A DNA stretch of 64,000 nt from positions 62,001 through 126,000 of the forward strand of contig NZ_JAPSIY010000001.1 in the NCBI RefSeq assembly GCF_031178445.1, read 5' to 3'. The position numbers were made by a program, and so were the translations under genes. Under the pieces are notes generated by a model. The model was not told where the DNA came from. It ran no database searches and worked only from the letters and a program-made list of their open reading frames with translations. The stretch comes from Microbacterium sp. (GTDB taxonomy: Bacteria > Actinomycetota > Actinomycetes > Actinomycetales > Microbacteriaceae). This document shows, piece after piece, positions 53,348-61,244 of the stretch (positions are counted from its first letter, which is position 1; every line of letters begins with the position of its first letter).

Positions 53348-54004
53348 TCATCCGCCCGGTCGGAGCACGCCGTTCTCGTACGCCCAGATCACCACGTGGA
53401 CCCGGTCGGGCAGCGCGAGCTTCGAGAGCACGGCTTTGACGTGCGTCTTCACGGTGTTCTCCGACAGGAAGAGCCGACCGGCGATCTGCTCGTTCGACGC
53501 CCCCGATGCGAGCAGACGGGCCACCTCCTGCTCACGGGCGGTGAGCAGCGCCAGCGCTTCGCGACCGTCGCGCTGCCGGTGCCCGTCCCGAACGAAGCCG
53601 AGCACCGAGCGGGTGGCGCTCTCCGAGAGCACCGAGTCGCCCGATGCGACAGCGACGACGGCGTCGGCGAGCGCCGCCGGGGCGACATCCTTCGTGAGGA
53701 ATCCGCTCGCCCCGGCCCGGATGGCGTCGTAGACGTACTCGTCGAGGTCGAACGTGGTCAGCACCAGCACGCGGCTACCAGGGCGCAGCCGGAGCACTTC
53801 GCGGGTCGCCACGATGCCGTCGACGCCCGGCATCCGGATGTCCATGAGCACCACGTCGACCGTATGCGCCCGCACGTGATCGATGGCCTCTGCCCCTCCG
53901 GCGACAGCCGTCACAGACGTGATGCGGTCGTCGCGTCCGAGCGTCAGCGCGATCGCGTCGCGGAACAGCTCCTGATCGTCCACGATCAGCACGCGGATGC
54001 TCAC
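53348..54004 (-). CDS. NarL/FixJ-family response regulator
   Basis: The 218-aa regulator has a receiver domain with Asp55 (VVLMDIRMPGVDG) and a LuxR-type output domain (LTAREQEVARLLASGASNEQIAGRLFLSENTVKTHVKAVL). The GTG start overlaps the kinase stop by 4 nt. It probably binds the TCACCC-N4-GGGTGA sites upstream of the kinase and of the membrane-protein gene. Confidence 0.94.
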   Translation of the reverse strand: MSIRVLIVDDQELFRDAIALTLGRDDRITSVTAVAGGAEAIDHVRAHTVDVVLMDIRMPGVDGIVATREVLRLRPGSRVLVLTTFDLDEYVYDAIRAGASGFLTKDVAPAALADAVVAVASGDSVLSESATRSVLGFVRDGHRQRDGREALALLTAREQEVARLLASGASNEQIAGRLFLSENTVKTHVKAVLSKLALPDRVHVVIWAYENGVLRPGG

Positions 54005-55203
54005 CGGCCCGCCTCCCCGAACGGCAGCCGCACGGTCACCGACCATCCGCCGTGCGCCTCGGGACCGGCCTCGAGCGTGCCGCCGACCGACGTCACCCGC
54101 TCGGAGGCGCCGATCAGCCCCGTACCCGAACCGAGACCGCCGCCCGCAGTGCCTGCGCCTCCGTCATCGGTGACCGCCGCGCGCAGTTCGACGTCGGACC
54201 ATTCCAGTCTCGTCATGATGCGAACCGGATGCCGGGTGTGCCGCACCGCGTTGGTGAGCGCCTCGCGCACCGCACGATGAAGGGCCAGCACGGTCGGTGC
54301 AGGGAGGGGATGCCGGATGCCGCGCTCTTCGAACGACGCATCGCACAGCGGACTCCTGATCGCATCGACCAGCGCCGGGATGTCGTCGACCACGGGAGCC
54401 GGTTCGCGCGGAGCATCGGGATCAGCACGCACCACGGCGCGCATCCCGCGCAACGCCTCGCGACCTGTGTCGCCGACGACGGCGAGCGCCGCCGAGGCGC
54501 GGTCGGGATCGTCGTGCACCACCGCGCGTGCCGCGTCCGCCTGGGCGATCATCACAGTCATCGCGTGCGCGACCACGTCGTGCAAGTCGCGGCTGATCCG
54601 CATCCGCTCGTCCACGATCGCCTGCCCCATGCGCTCGTGGACCCTCTGCTCGGCCTGGGCACGTCGCACGCGCAGGAGCAGGCCGACGGCCCAGGCAGCG
54701 GTGACGGCGGCCGCCAGGCCGGCGAACGCCCCCAGCCGCAGCCCGGCACCGGCCCTGGCCGCGACAGCCAGTTCGGGAGCCGTGAGCGCGATCAGCGCCG
54801 CACCGAGCACCCCGCTGCCCCAGGCGGCCAGGCTGAGCGATCGCGGAGAGCGCGATGCGATCTGACCGAGACAGAGCAGATAGCCGATCCCCGACGGGTA
54901 GAGCGCCGCCGAGACCTCGAGTGCGAACGGCAGCACAGTGAGCGCGGCCATCGCAGCGGTCACCAGCGCGAATGCGGGCAGCGGATGCAGCACTGCCAGC
55001 AGCGGAGCGGCCAGCAGGACGATCAGCAGCGCGGCGACGGTGCCGGTCGCGGCCGGCGCGAGGGCCGCGCCTTCCTGGCCGAGCAGCACCAGGCTCGGCG
55101 GCAGCAGCACGACTGCGGTCACCACGGCGACGATCATGTCCGGCCGCAGCCACGTCGCCGAGCCGCTCACGGCGCGCAGGACAGGGGTCTTCCGAGTCGA
55201 CAT
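54001..55203 (-). CDS. Sensor histidine kinase (HisKA_3 family)
   Basis: The 400-aa kinase has five or six N-terminal membrane helices (residues 22-178) and a HisKA_3 helix RMRISRDLHDVVAHAMTVMI with His208. An ATPase domain follows with REALTNAVRHTRHPVR (N-box) and GSGTGLIGASERVTSVGG (G-box). There is no separate sensor domain, so it probably senses membrane state. ATG 55203 was chosen for the GAGGG upstream; ATG 55212 is also possible. First gene of the kinase-regulator-membrane protein unit. Confidence 0.92.
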   Translation of the reverse strand: MSTRKTPVLRAVSGSATWLRPDMIVAVVTAVVLLPPSLVLLGQEGAALAPAATGTVAALLIVLLAAPLLAVLHPLPAFALVTAAMAALTVLPFALEVSAALYPSGIGYLLCLGQIASRSPRSLSLAAWGSGVLGAALIALTAPELAVAARAGAGLRLGAFAGLAAAVTAAWAVGLLLRVRRAQAEQRVHERMGQAIVDERMRISRDLHDVVAHAMTVMIAQADAARAVVHDDPDRASAALAVVGDTGREALRGMRAVVRADPDAPREPAPVVDDIPALVDAIRSPLCDASFEERGIRHPLPAPTVLALHRAVREALTNAVRHTRHPVRIMTRLEWSDVELRAAVTDDGGAGTAGGGLGSGTGLIGASERVTSVGGTLEAGPEAHGGWSVTVRLPFGEAGR

Positions 55204-55238
55204 CGCCCTCATGCTCTCACGCGTCGTCGCCGGCCGGA

Positions 55239-55254
55239 TCACCCGCGAGGGTGA
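55239..55254. promoter_or_regulatory. Predicted regulator site TCACCC-N4-GGGTGA (copy 2)
   Basis: A perfect 6-4-6 palindrome, the exact reverse complement of the site at 53322-53337, 36 bp upstream of the kinase start. It is consistent with autoregulation by the encoded response regulator. Confidence 0.65.
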
Positions 55255-55258
55255 GCGA

Positions 55259-55888
55259 TCAGGCGTACCTGCGGCACCACTCGTACATCACGACAGCCGC
55301 CGCCGCGCTCGCGTTGATCGAGCGCGTGGAGCCGTACTGGGTGATCTCGATGTGCGCGGATGCCGCGGCCAGCGCCTCGGGCGAGAGCCCCGGCCCCTCC
55401 TGCCCGAACAGCAGCACGCATCGTTCCGGCAGCGCCGCCCTGTCGACCGGCACGGCCTCGCCGACGTTGTCGACCGCGATGATGGGAATGCCCTCGCTAG
55501 TCGCCCACGTCGAGAAGCCCTCCACGTCCTCGTGATGCACGACGTGCTGGTAGCGGTCGGTGACCATCGCGCCGCGCCGGTTCCAGCGCCTGCGGCCGAT
55601 GATGTGCACGGTCTCGGCGAGGAAGGCGTTGGCGCTGCGCACGATCGAGCCGATGTTCATGTCGTGCTGCCAGTTCTCGATGGCGACGTGGAAGGGATGC
55701 CGCCTCGTGTCCAGGTCGGCGACGATGGCATCCATCCGCCAGTACCGGTAGCGGTCGATGACGTTGCGGGTGTCGCCGTGCTCGAGCAACTCGGGGTCGA
55801 AATGGTCGCCGGACGGCCACTCCCCCTGCCAGGGACCCAGCCCGTGCGTGGTGCGCTCCGGTGTGTCACCCGCGGTCTGATCGTCCAT
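55259..55888 (-). CDS. TrmH/SpoU-family RNA 2'-O-methyltransferase
   Basis: The 209-aa protein has the SPOUT-fold motifs NIGSIVRSANAFLAETVHIIG (motif 1), VLLFGQEGPGLSPE (motif 2) and IEITQYGSTRSINASAAAAVVMYE (motif 3), which build the trefoil-knot AdoMet site. The RNA target (tRNA or rRNA ribose) cannot be told. ATG 55888 is chosen because TAACCT lies seven bases upstream; ATG 55894 would sit one base after it. Confidence 0.93.
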   Translation of the reverse strand: MDDQTAGDTPERTTHGLGPWQGEWPSGDHFDPELLEHGDTRNVIDRYRYWRMDAIVADLDTRRHPFHVAIENWQHDMNIGSIVRSANAFLAETVHIIGRRRWNRRGAMVTDRYQHVVHHEDVEGFSTWATSEGIPIIAVDNVGEAVPVDRAALPERCVLLFGQEGPGLSPEALAAASAHIEITQYGSTRSINASAAAAVVMYEWCRRYA

Positions 55889-55981
55889 CCCCATCAGGTT
55901 AACGCCCGGACCATCCCCTCTTCGCTCCCGCCGCCGCCGGCACCCCGCCTCACCTCGATGAACCAGGGGCGCCGACGACGA

Positions 55982-55997
55982 TTTAGGCACACCGAAA
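55982..55997. promoter_or_regulatory. Predicted MntR operator O1
   Basis: TTTAGGCACACCGAAA matches the inverted copy at 56009-56024 in 14 of 16 positions and overlaps the -35 region of mntA. Adjacent flanks extend the pair to a perfect 14-bp inverted repeat (55976-55989 with 56017-56030). Confidence 0.7.
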
Positions 55998-56003
55998 AGG
56001 AGC

Positions 56004-56009
56004 TATGAT
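56004..56009 (+). promoter_or_regulatory. -10 hexamer TATGAT of the mnt operon
   Basis: TATGAT lies exactly six bases before ATG 56016, giving a leaderless start flanked by the two predicted operators. Confidence 0.7.
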
Positions 56010-56024
56010 TTCGGCATGCCTAAA
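56009..56024. promoter_or_regulatory. Predicted MntR operator O2
   Basis: TTTCGGCATGCCTAAA is a near-perfect palindrome (TTT-N-GGCATGCC-N-AAA) whose centre is the mntA start codon. Occupancy would cover the transcription start. Confidence 0.75.
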
Positions 56025-56939
56025 TCGTCGCGGCGCGTGTACACCGGCATCATGCTCGGGGTGGCCGCGGTGCTGTCGCTGAGCGCCTGCGCCCCCGCTC
56101 AGGGCGGAGGGGGCGACCGCCCCGTGGTGCTGACGACCTTCACGGTGCTGGCAGACATCGCCGAGAACGTCGCCGGCGAGCACCTCACCGTCGAATCGAT
56201 CACGAAGCCCGGCGCTGAGATCCACGGCTATGAGCCCACCCCGCGCGACATCGCGAAGGCGTCGGAGGCTGATCTCATCCTCGACAACGGGATGAACCTG
56301 GAAGCCTGGTTCTCGCAGTTCGTCGAGTCGATCGACGTGCCGCACGTCGTCGTCTCCGACGGGGTCGAGCCCATCGACATCACCGAGGACGCCTATGCGG
56401 GCAAGCCGAATCCGCATGCATGGATGAGTCCTGTGAACGCTCAGGCCTACGTGGACAACATGGTCGCCGCGTTCAGCGAGCTGGATTCCGCGCACGCCGA
56501 CGACTACGCCGCCAACGGCGAGGCGTACAAGGCTCGACTGCAGGCCCTGCGCGACGACCTGGTCTCCGAGCTCGAATCGTTGCCCGAGCATCAACGAGCA
56601 CTCGTGACCTGTGAGGGCGCCTTCTCGTATCTGGCCAGGGATGCCGGGCTCAGCGAAGCGTACATCTGGCCGGTGAACGCCGAGCAGCAGGCCACGCCGC
56701 AGCAGATCACGCGGACGATCGCGTTCGTCGAGAAGAACGACGTCCCGGCCGTGTTCTGCGAGTCCACCGTCTCCGACAAGCCGATGCAGCAGGTCGTGGA
56801 GGCGACCGGCGCCGATTTCGGCGGCATCCTCTACGTCGACTCCCTCTCCGAGGCCGACGGACCAGTGCCGACGTACATCGACCTGATCAGGCACGACGCC
56901 GAGACCATCATCCGCGGTCTCGCCGGAGCGGGATCATGA
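56016..56939 (+). CDS. mntA: Manganese ABC transporter substrate-binding lipoprotein
   Basis: The 307-aa precursor has a lipobox (SLSAC, Cys25) and the cluster A-I metal-binding fold. Ligands are visible as His in AEIHGYEPT, His in NPHAWMSP, Glu in CEGAFSYLARDAGL and Asp in VDSLSEADGPVPTY. Glu rather than His at the third position is typical of Mn/Fe-binding PsaA/MntC proteins, not ZnuA. First gene of the operon with ATPase, permease and an MntR-type repressor; overlaps the ATPase gene by 4 nt. Confidence 0.92.
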   Translation: MPKSSRRVYTGIMLGVAAVLSLSACAPAQGGGGDRPVVLTTFTVLADIAENVAGEHLTVESITKPGAEIHGYEPTPRDIAKASEADLILDNGMNLEAWFSQFVESIDVPHVVVSDGVEPIDITEDAYAGKPNPHAWMSPVNAQAYVDNMVAAFSELDSAHADDYAANGEAYKARLQALRDDLVSELESLPEHQRALVTCEGAFSYLARDAGLSEAYIWPVNAEQQATPQQITRTIAFVEKNDVPAVFCESTVSDKPMQQVVEATGADFGGILYVDSLSEADGPVPTYIDLIRHDAETIIRGLAGAGS

Positions 56940-57697
56940 CCGCGCAGCCCCTGTCGGCTGCGGGTGCCGCCATCCAGGTCGACGGCGTCGGCGTCCGTTA
57001 CGGAGACGTGATCGCGCTCGAGGACGTGACGCTGCGCATCCCGAGCGGCCGCGTGACCGCGCTGGTCGGAATGAACGGCTCTGGCAAGTCCACGCTGTTC
57101 AAGGCGCTCACCGGGATGGTACGACCCGATCACGGCACGGTTCTGCTGAACGGCGACTCCCCCGCGGTCGCCCGGCGCCGGCGTCTGATCGGCTACGTGC
57201 CGCAGAGCGAAGACGTCGACTGGACGTTCCCGGTGTCGGTGCGCGATGTCGTCATGATGGGCCGGTACGGCCACCTCGGACCGACTCGTCGTCCCGGTCG
57301 GGAGGATCGTGAGCTGGTCGATCGCGCACTCGAGCGCGTGGAGCTCTCCGACCTCGCCGACCGCCAGATCGGCAGGCTGTCCGGCGGGCAGCGAAAGCGG
57401 GTCTTCGTCGCACGCGGGATCGCCCAGGATGCCACGATCCTGCTGCTGGACGAGCCGTTCGCGGGCGTTGACAAGAAGTCCGAGGCGATGATCGTACGGC
57501 TGCTGCGCGAATCGGCCGCCGAAGGGCGCACGGTGCTCGTCTCGAGCCACGACCTCCATGCCCTCCCCGGCCTGGCTGACGAGGCCGTGCTGCTGCTGCG
57601 CCGGGTGCTCTTCCACGGACCCGTCGCCGAGGCGCTGCGTCCCGAGCAGCTGACGCGCGCGTTCGGACTCGACATCCTCGGGAAGGAAGGCGCATGA
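56936..57697 (+). CDS. mntB: Manganese ABC transporter ATP-binding protein
   Basis: The 253-aa ATPase has Walker A GMNGSGKST, Q-loop YVPQSEDVDWTFPVSV (the DWxFP sequence typical of Mn/Zn importers), signature LSGGQRKRVFVARGIAQ and Walker B ILLLDEPFAGVDKK. Both ends overlap neighbours by 4 nt (ATGA), so the uptake genes are translationally coupled. Confidence 0.95.
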   Translation: MTAQPLSAAGAAIQVDGVGVRYGDVIALEDVTLRIPSGRVTALVGMNGSGKSTLFKALTGMVRPDHGTVLLNGDSPAVARRRRLIGYVPQSEDVDWTFPVSVRDVVMMGRYGHLGPTRRPGREDRELVDRALERVELSDLADRQIGRLSGGQRKRVFVARGIAQDATILLLDEPFAGVDKKSEAMIVRLLRESAAEGRTVLVSSHDLHALPGLADEAVLLLRRVLFHGPVAEALRPEQLTRAFGLDILGKEGA

Positions 57698-58560
57698 CCC
57701 TGCTCGAGCTCCTCCTCGAGCCGCTGCAGTACGAGTTCATGGTGCGCGCGCTCGTCACCACGGTCATCGCCGCCGTGGTGTGCGCTGTGCTGTCGTGCTG
57801 GCTGGTGCTGATCGGCTGGTCGCTGATGGGCGATGCGGTCTCGCATGCTGTGCTTCCCGGCGTGGTGCTCGCCTATGTGGTCGGTGCGCCGTTCGCGCTC
57901 GGCGCGCTGGTGTTCGGCTTCCTGGCCGTCGCGCTCATCGGCCTGATCAGGGGCACGAGCCGCGTGAAAGAGGATGCAGCCATCGGCATCGTCTTCACGA
58001 CGCTCTTCGCGCTGGGGCTCGTGCTCATCTCGGTGACCCCCAGCCAGACGGATCTCAACCACATCATCTTCGGCAACATCCTGGGCATCTCTCAGGCCGA
58101 CCTCGTGCAGATCGCGATCCTGGCGACCGCCGCCTTCATCGTGCTGATCGCGAAACGGCGCGACCTCACGCTGTACGCGTTCGACCCCGGGCACGCCTTC
58201 GCGATCGGCCTCTCGCCTCGGCTGCTCGGGGCACTCCTGCTCGGCCTCCTCGCCCTCACCGCGGTGGTCGCGCTGCAGGTGGTCGGCGTCATCCTGGTCG
58301 TGGCGATGCTCATCATCCCCGGCGCGACCGCCTACCTGCTCACCGACCGGTTCGGCATCATGCTGGCGCTCGCCCCCACGATCGCCGCCCTCTCGTCGGT
58401 CGCAGGGATCTACCTCAGCTACTGGCTGGATGCCGCATCGGGCGGCCTCGTCGTGGTCGTGCAGGGTGCCGTTTTCACCCTCGTCTACCTGTTCAGTCCG
58501 CGTCAGGGGCTGATCGGCCGGAGGCTGGCGCGCCGACGCGCTCTGCGGGCGCGCGGGTAG
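57694..58560 (+). CDS. mntC: Manganese ABC transporter permease
   Basis: The 288-aa protein is an ABC-3 family permease with eight to nine membrane helices. The conserved cytoplasmic loop is LMGDAVSHAVLPGVVLAYVVG. The stop codon TAG is also the first half of the -10 hexamer of the next gene. It forms the channel for the metal delivered by the lipoprotein at 56016. Confidence 0.95.
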   Translation: MTLLELLLEPLQYEFMVRALVTTVIAAVVCAVLSCWLVLIGWSLMGDAVSHAVLPGVVLAYVVGAPFALGALVFGFLAVALIGLIRGTSRVKEDAAIGIVFTTLFALGLVLISVTPSQTDLNHIIFGNILGISQADLVQIAILATAAFIVLIAKRRDLTLYAFDPGHAFAIGLSPRLLGALLLGLLALTAVVALQVVGVILVVAMLIIPGATAYLLTDRFGIMLALAPTIAALSSVAGIYLSYWLDAASGGLVVVVQGAVFTLVYLFSPRQGLIGRRLARRRALRARG

Positions 58561-58563
58561 GCT
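58558..58563 (+). promoter_or_regulatory. -10 hexamer TAGGCT before the gene at 58571
   Basis: TAGGCT lies seven bases before ATG 58571 and reuses the mntC stop codon. It suggests an internal promoter for the small membrane gene and mntR. Confidence 0.55.
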
Positions 58564-58570
58564 CGAAGCC

Positions 58571-58897
58571 ATGCCCTCCGCCCCTGCCACCAAGCATCGC
58601 GACGATTCCCAGGCGCGCCGCGCGATGAGGCTGTGCACCTGGATCGCGCTCGGTGCCGGGGCGCTCGGGGTGGCTCTGCTGATCTGGCCGCAGCTGCTGG
58701 CCGCCGGCGGGCCATGGGTTCAGCTCGTGCTGGGCGCGCTCACGCTGTTCTTCGCCTTCCGCGCACGCGCCATCGGCACTCGAGGAGTGAACGACTACGA
58801 CGGACGGCTGTCGCTGCTGGCGGCGATGGCCGGCTTCGCGATCATGTTCTTCGCCGGTCAGGTGGCGTTCGGCACGCTCGTGCGGCTGGCAGGCTGA
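58571..58897 (+). CDS. Small membrane protein in the mnt operon, 108 aa
   Basis: The hydrophilic N-terminus (MPSAPATKHRDDSQARRAM) is followed by about three membrane helices (residues 20-42, 46-64, 83-104). No family is recognised. It sits between the manganese permease and the repressor, one base before the repressor GTG, so it is part of the same operon. A role in metal handling is only inferred from position. Confidence 0.8.
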   Translation: MPSAPATKHRDDSQARRAMRLCTWIALGAGALGVALLIWPQLLAAGGPWVQLVLGALTLFFAFRARAIGTRGVNDYDGRLSLLAAMAGFAIMFFAGQVAFGTLVRLAG

Positions 58898-58898
58898 C

Positions 58899-59531
58899 GT
58901 GGCCTCCCCCGCGTTCGACGACTACCTCAAGACGGTGTACTCGCACACCGAGTGGCAGGACGCACCGATCACGCCATCGCAGCTCGCCGCGGCGCTGGGG
59001 GTCGCGCCGTCGAGCGTCACCGAGATGGTCAAGAAGCTCGCCGCCGCGGGCCTCGTCTCGCATGTACCGTATGGAGCCGTGAAGCTGACGGACACCGGGC
59101 GCGAGCGCGCCCTGGCCATGCTGCGCCGGCATCGCCTGATCGAGACCTGGCTGGTGCGCGAGTTCGGCTACGCCTGGCACGAGGTGCATGACGAGGCCGA
59201 GGTGCTGGAGCACACCATCAGCGACCGCCTGCTCGAGGGCATCGACGAACGGCTCGGCCGCCCGCGCTTCGACCCGCACGGCGACGCGATTCCGGATGCC
59301 GACGGCAACGTGCAGCGCGAGCCCTTCGTGCTGCTGGCCGACGCGTCTCCGGGACACGTCGGTCGGGTGCTGCGGGTCAGCGACCGCGACCCGGATCTGC
59401 TGCAGGCCCTCGAGGATGCGGGTGTAGCCGTCGGCCGCACGGTTGAGGTGACCGCCGGCGGGCTCCGTCTCGACGGCACCGAGGCCGCCCTGCCGTCGGA
59501 GGCGGCCGACGCGATCTGGCTGCAGGGCTGA
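58899..59531 (+). CDS. mntR: DtxR/MntR-family metal-dependent repressor
   Basis: The 210-aa protein has a winged helix (YLKTVYSHTEWQDAPITPSQLAAALGVAPSSVTEMVKKLAAAGLV) and a dimerisation/metal-binding domain (RRHRLIETWLVREFGYAWHEVHDEAEVLEHTIS with His/Glu ligands). It ends with an FeoA/SH3-like domain (PGHVGRVLRVSDRDPDLLQALEDAGV). DtxR-type repressors bind with Mn or Fe; linkage to the mnt genes indicates manganese. Its likely sites are the operators at 55982 and 56009. The GTG start follows the previous stop by one base. Confidence 0.92.
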   Translation: MASPAFDDYLKTVYSHTEWQDAPITPSQLAAALGVAPSSVTEMVKKLAAAGLVSHVPYGAVKLTDTGRERALAMLRRHRLIETWLVREFGYAWHEVHDEAEVLEHTISDRLLEGIDERLGRPRFDPHGDAIPDADGNVQREPFVLLADASPGHVGRVLRVSDRDPDLLQALEDAGVAVGRTVEVTAGGLRLDGTEAALPSEAADAIWLQG

Positions 59532-59563
59532 CAGCATCCTCACCCTCCCGCGCCCCGCAACGT

Positions 59564-59624
59564 CGCAGTTCTGCATGACTTCGCAGCATCCGCTCCAGAT
59601 GCTGCGAAGTTGCGCATTTCTGCG
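59564..59624. repeat. REP-like intergenic palindrome
   Basis: Arms 59564-59590 and 59598-59624 pair at 21 of 27 positions, with a perfect 13-bp inner stem (ACTTCGCAGCATC / GATGCTGCGAAGT) and a 7-nt loop. The arm sequence CGCAG..CTGC..GA.TTCGCAG recurs near 62174. It follows the mntR stop and may also terminate that operon. Confidence 0.75.
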
Positions 59625-59661
59625 AGTGAGCACCACCCGCGCGTCCGTCCTCCCGCACCCA

Positions 59662-59667
59662 TAAGCT
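59662..59667 (+). promoter_or_regulatory. -10 hexamer TAAGCT of the HAD gene
   Basis: TAAGCT lies six bases before ATG 59674 with no ribosome binding site. Confidence 0.55.
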
Positions 59668-59673
59668 GATCGC

Positions 59674-60483
59674 ATGGGTGATCGCTCCGACATCGAATGC
59701 TGGCTGACCGACATGGACGGCGTTCTCGTGCACGAGAACGACGCGATCCCGGGAGCATCCGAGCTGCTGGCGGGCTGGGAGCGCGACGGCGTGCCCTACC
59801 TGGTGCTCACCAACAACTCGATCTTCACCGCGCGCGATCTCTCGGCCCGGCTCCGCGCGAGCGGTCTGCACGTGCCGGAAGAGCACATCTGGACCTCGGC
59901 GCTCGCCACCGCCGACTTCCTCGCCCAGCAGGTGCCGGGCGGGTCGGCGTTCGTGATCGGCGAGGCCGGCATCCTCACCGCCCTGCACGACGCAGGGTTC
60001 GTGATGACCGAGACGAACCCCGACTTCGTGGTGGTCGGCGAGACCCGAACGTACTCGTTCGAGGCGATCACCAGAGCGATCCGGCTCATCAACGGCGGCG
60101 CGCGGTTCATCATCACCAACCCGGATTCCACCGGACCCAGCATGGAGGGGCCGCTGCCCGCCACGGGCGCCGTCGCCGCGCTCATCACGAAGGCGACCGG
60201 CCGTGAGCCGTACGTGGTCGGCAAGCCCAATCCGATGATGTTCCGCTCGGCGCTGAACAAGATCGGCGCGCACTCGAAGAAGACCGGGATGATCGGCGAC
60301 CGGATGGACACCGACATCGTCGCGGGCATCGAGGCCGGCCTGCACACCGTGCTCGTGCTGACGGGCATCAGCGATCAGGCCGAGATCCTGAAGTACCCGT
60401 TCCGGCCCGACGAGGTGGTGCAGTCGGTGGCGGATCTTATCCCGGCCGCACACGCCGACGAGCCGAAGGACGCGAAGAGCTGA
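59674..60483 (+). CDS. HAD-IIA family phosphatase (NagD-like)
   Basis: The 269-aa protein has HAD motif I in WLTDMDGVLVHEN (nucleophile Asp and acid Asp), motif II LTNNS, and motif III/IV VGKPNPMMFRSAL ... MIGDRMDTDIVAGIEAG, with the IIA cap between. NagD-like enzymes dephosphorylate nucleotides or sugar phosphates; the substrate is unknown. Its TGA overlaps the next ATG by one base (TGATG). Confidence 0.93.
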   Translation: MGDRSDIECWLTDMDGVLVHENDAIPGASELLAGWERDGVPYLVLTNNSIFTARDLSARLRASGLHVPEEHIWTSALATADFLAQQVPGGSAFVIGEAGILTALHDAGFVMTETNPDFVVVGETRTYSFEAITRAIRLINGGARFIITNPDSTGPSMEGPLPATGAVAALITKATGREPYVVGKPNPMMFRSALNKIGAHSKKTGMIGDRMDTDIVAGIEAGLHTVLVLTGISDQAEILKYPFRPDEVVQSVADLIPAAHADEPKDAKS

Positions 60484-61055
60484 TGGGCGCGCTCGACGAG
60501 GGTGAGCGGGTGGTCGCACCGGATGCCGCCACCTGGCGCGCCTGGCTCGAAGCGAATCACGCCACCTCCAAGGGCGCCTGGCTCGTGCGCCCGCGCGCGG
60601 GGAACGACGACCCCTGCGTCGGCTACGAGGAATCCATCCTGCACGCGCTGTGCTTCGGGTGGATCGACGGGCCGGTGCGCAGCTTCGACGAGCGCATCGG
60701 GGGACTGTGGTTCGCGCCGCGGAGGCCGTCGAGCGGGTGGGCCGCGACGAACAAGGCCAGGGTGGCCAGACTCGAAGCCGAGGGCCTGCTGACGCCTGCC
60801 GGCATCCGCGCGATCGAGGTCGCCAAGGCGAACGGCGCGTGGTCCGTGCTCGACGGACCAGAGGCCGGGATCGAGCCGGATGATCTCACCGCGGCGCTGG
60901 ACGCGGTTCCCGCGGCGCGGGCGGCGTGGGACGCGTTCCCGCCCTCGACGCGCAAACTGGGACTCACGCAGATCGCGATGGCGAAGCGGGCGGAGACCCG
61001 CGCCGCCCGGATCGCGAAGATCGTGGCGGATGCCGCGGAAGGGAGACGACCGTGA
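60483..61055 (+). CDS. YdeI/OmpD-associated family protein
   Basis: The 190-aa protein matches the YdeI-like family: TWRAWLEANHATSKGAWLVRPRAG, GYEESILHALCFGWIDGPVRSFDE, FAPRRPSSGWAATNKARVARL, and the C-terminal FPPSTRKLGLTQIAMAKRAETRAARI. Relatives have been linked to protection against cationic peptides or bacteriocins, but the molecular role is unclear. Coupled to the phosphatase upstream and the small membrane gene downstream. Confidence 0.88.
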   Translation: MGALDEGERVVAPDAATWRAWLEANHATSKGAWLVRPRAGNDDPCVGYEESILHALCFGWIDGPVRSFDERIGGLWFAPRRPSSGWAATNKARVARLEAEGLLTPAGIRAIEVAKANGAWSVLDGPEAGIEPDDLTAALDAVPAARAAWDAFPPSTRKLGLTQIAMAKRAETRAARIAKIVADAAEGRRP

Positions 61056-61219
61056 CCCAGCAGGATCTGCTCTTCATGGTGATGATCGGCATCGGGCTGG
61101 CCACCCTCACGCTGATCGCGGTCAGGCTGCTACGACGCCCGAAACGCGACGAGGGCGGCGAGTGGTACGAGGGCCCGTGGGATGACGATGACGACCGCCC
61201 CCGTGGCCGGCGGCGCTGA
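61052..61219 (+). CDS. Small single-pass membrane protein, 55 aa
   Basis: The GTG start overlaps the YdeI-family stop (GTGA), with GAAGGGA upstream. The protein has one membrane helix (residues 5-25, LLFMVMIGIGLATLTLIAV) and a charged cytoplasmic tail with EWYEGPWDDDDD and a basic RGRRR end. No family is known. Third gene of the operon starting at 59674. Confidence 0.7.
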   Translation: MTQQDLLFMVMIGIGLATLTLIAVRLLRRPKRDEGGEWYEGPWDDDDDRPRGRRR

Positions 61220-61244
61220 CCTCGGGACGAGGTCGGATGCGGCG

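Noticed and set aside
55982..56024. Manganese riboswitch (yybP-ykoY) upstream of the mnt operon
   Set aside because: The operon appears leaderless, leaving no 5' UTR for a riboswitch; the palindromes fit protein operators.
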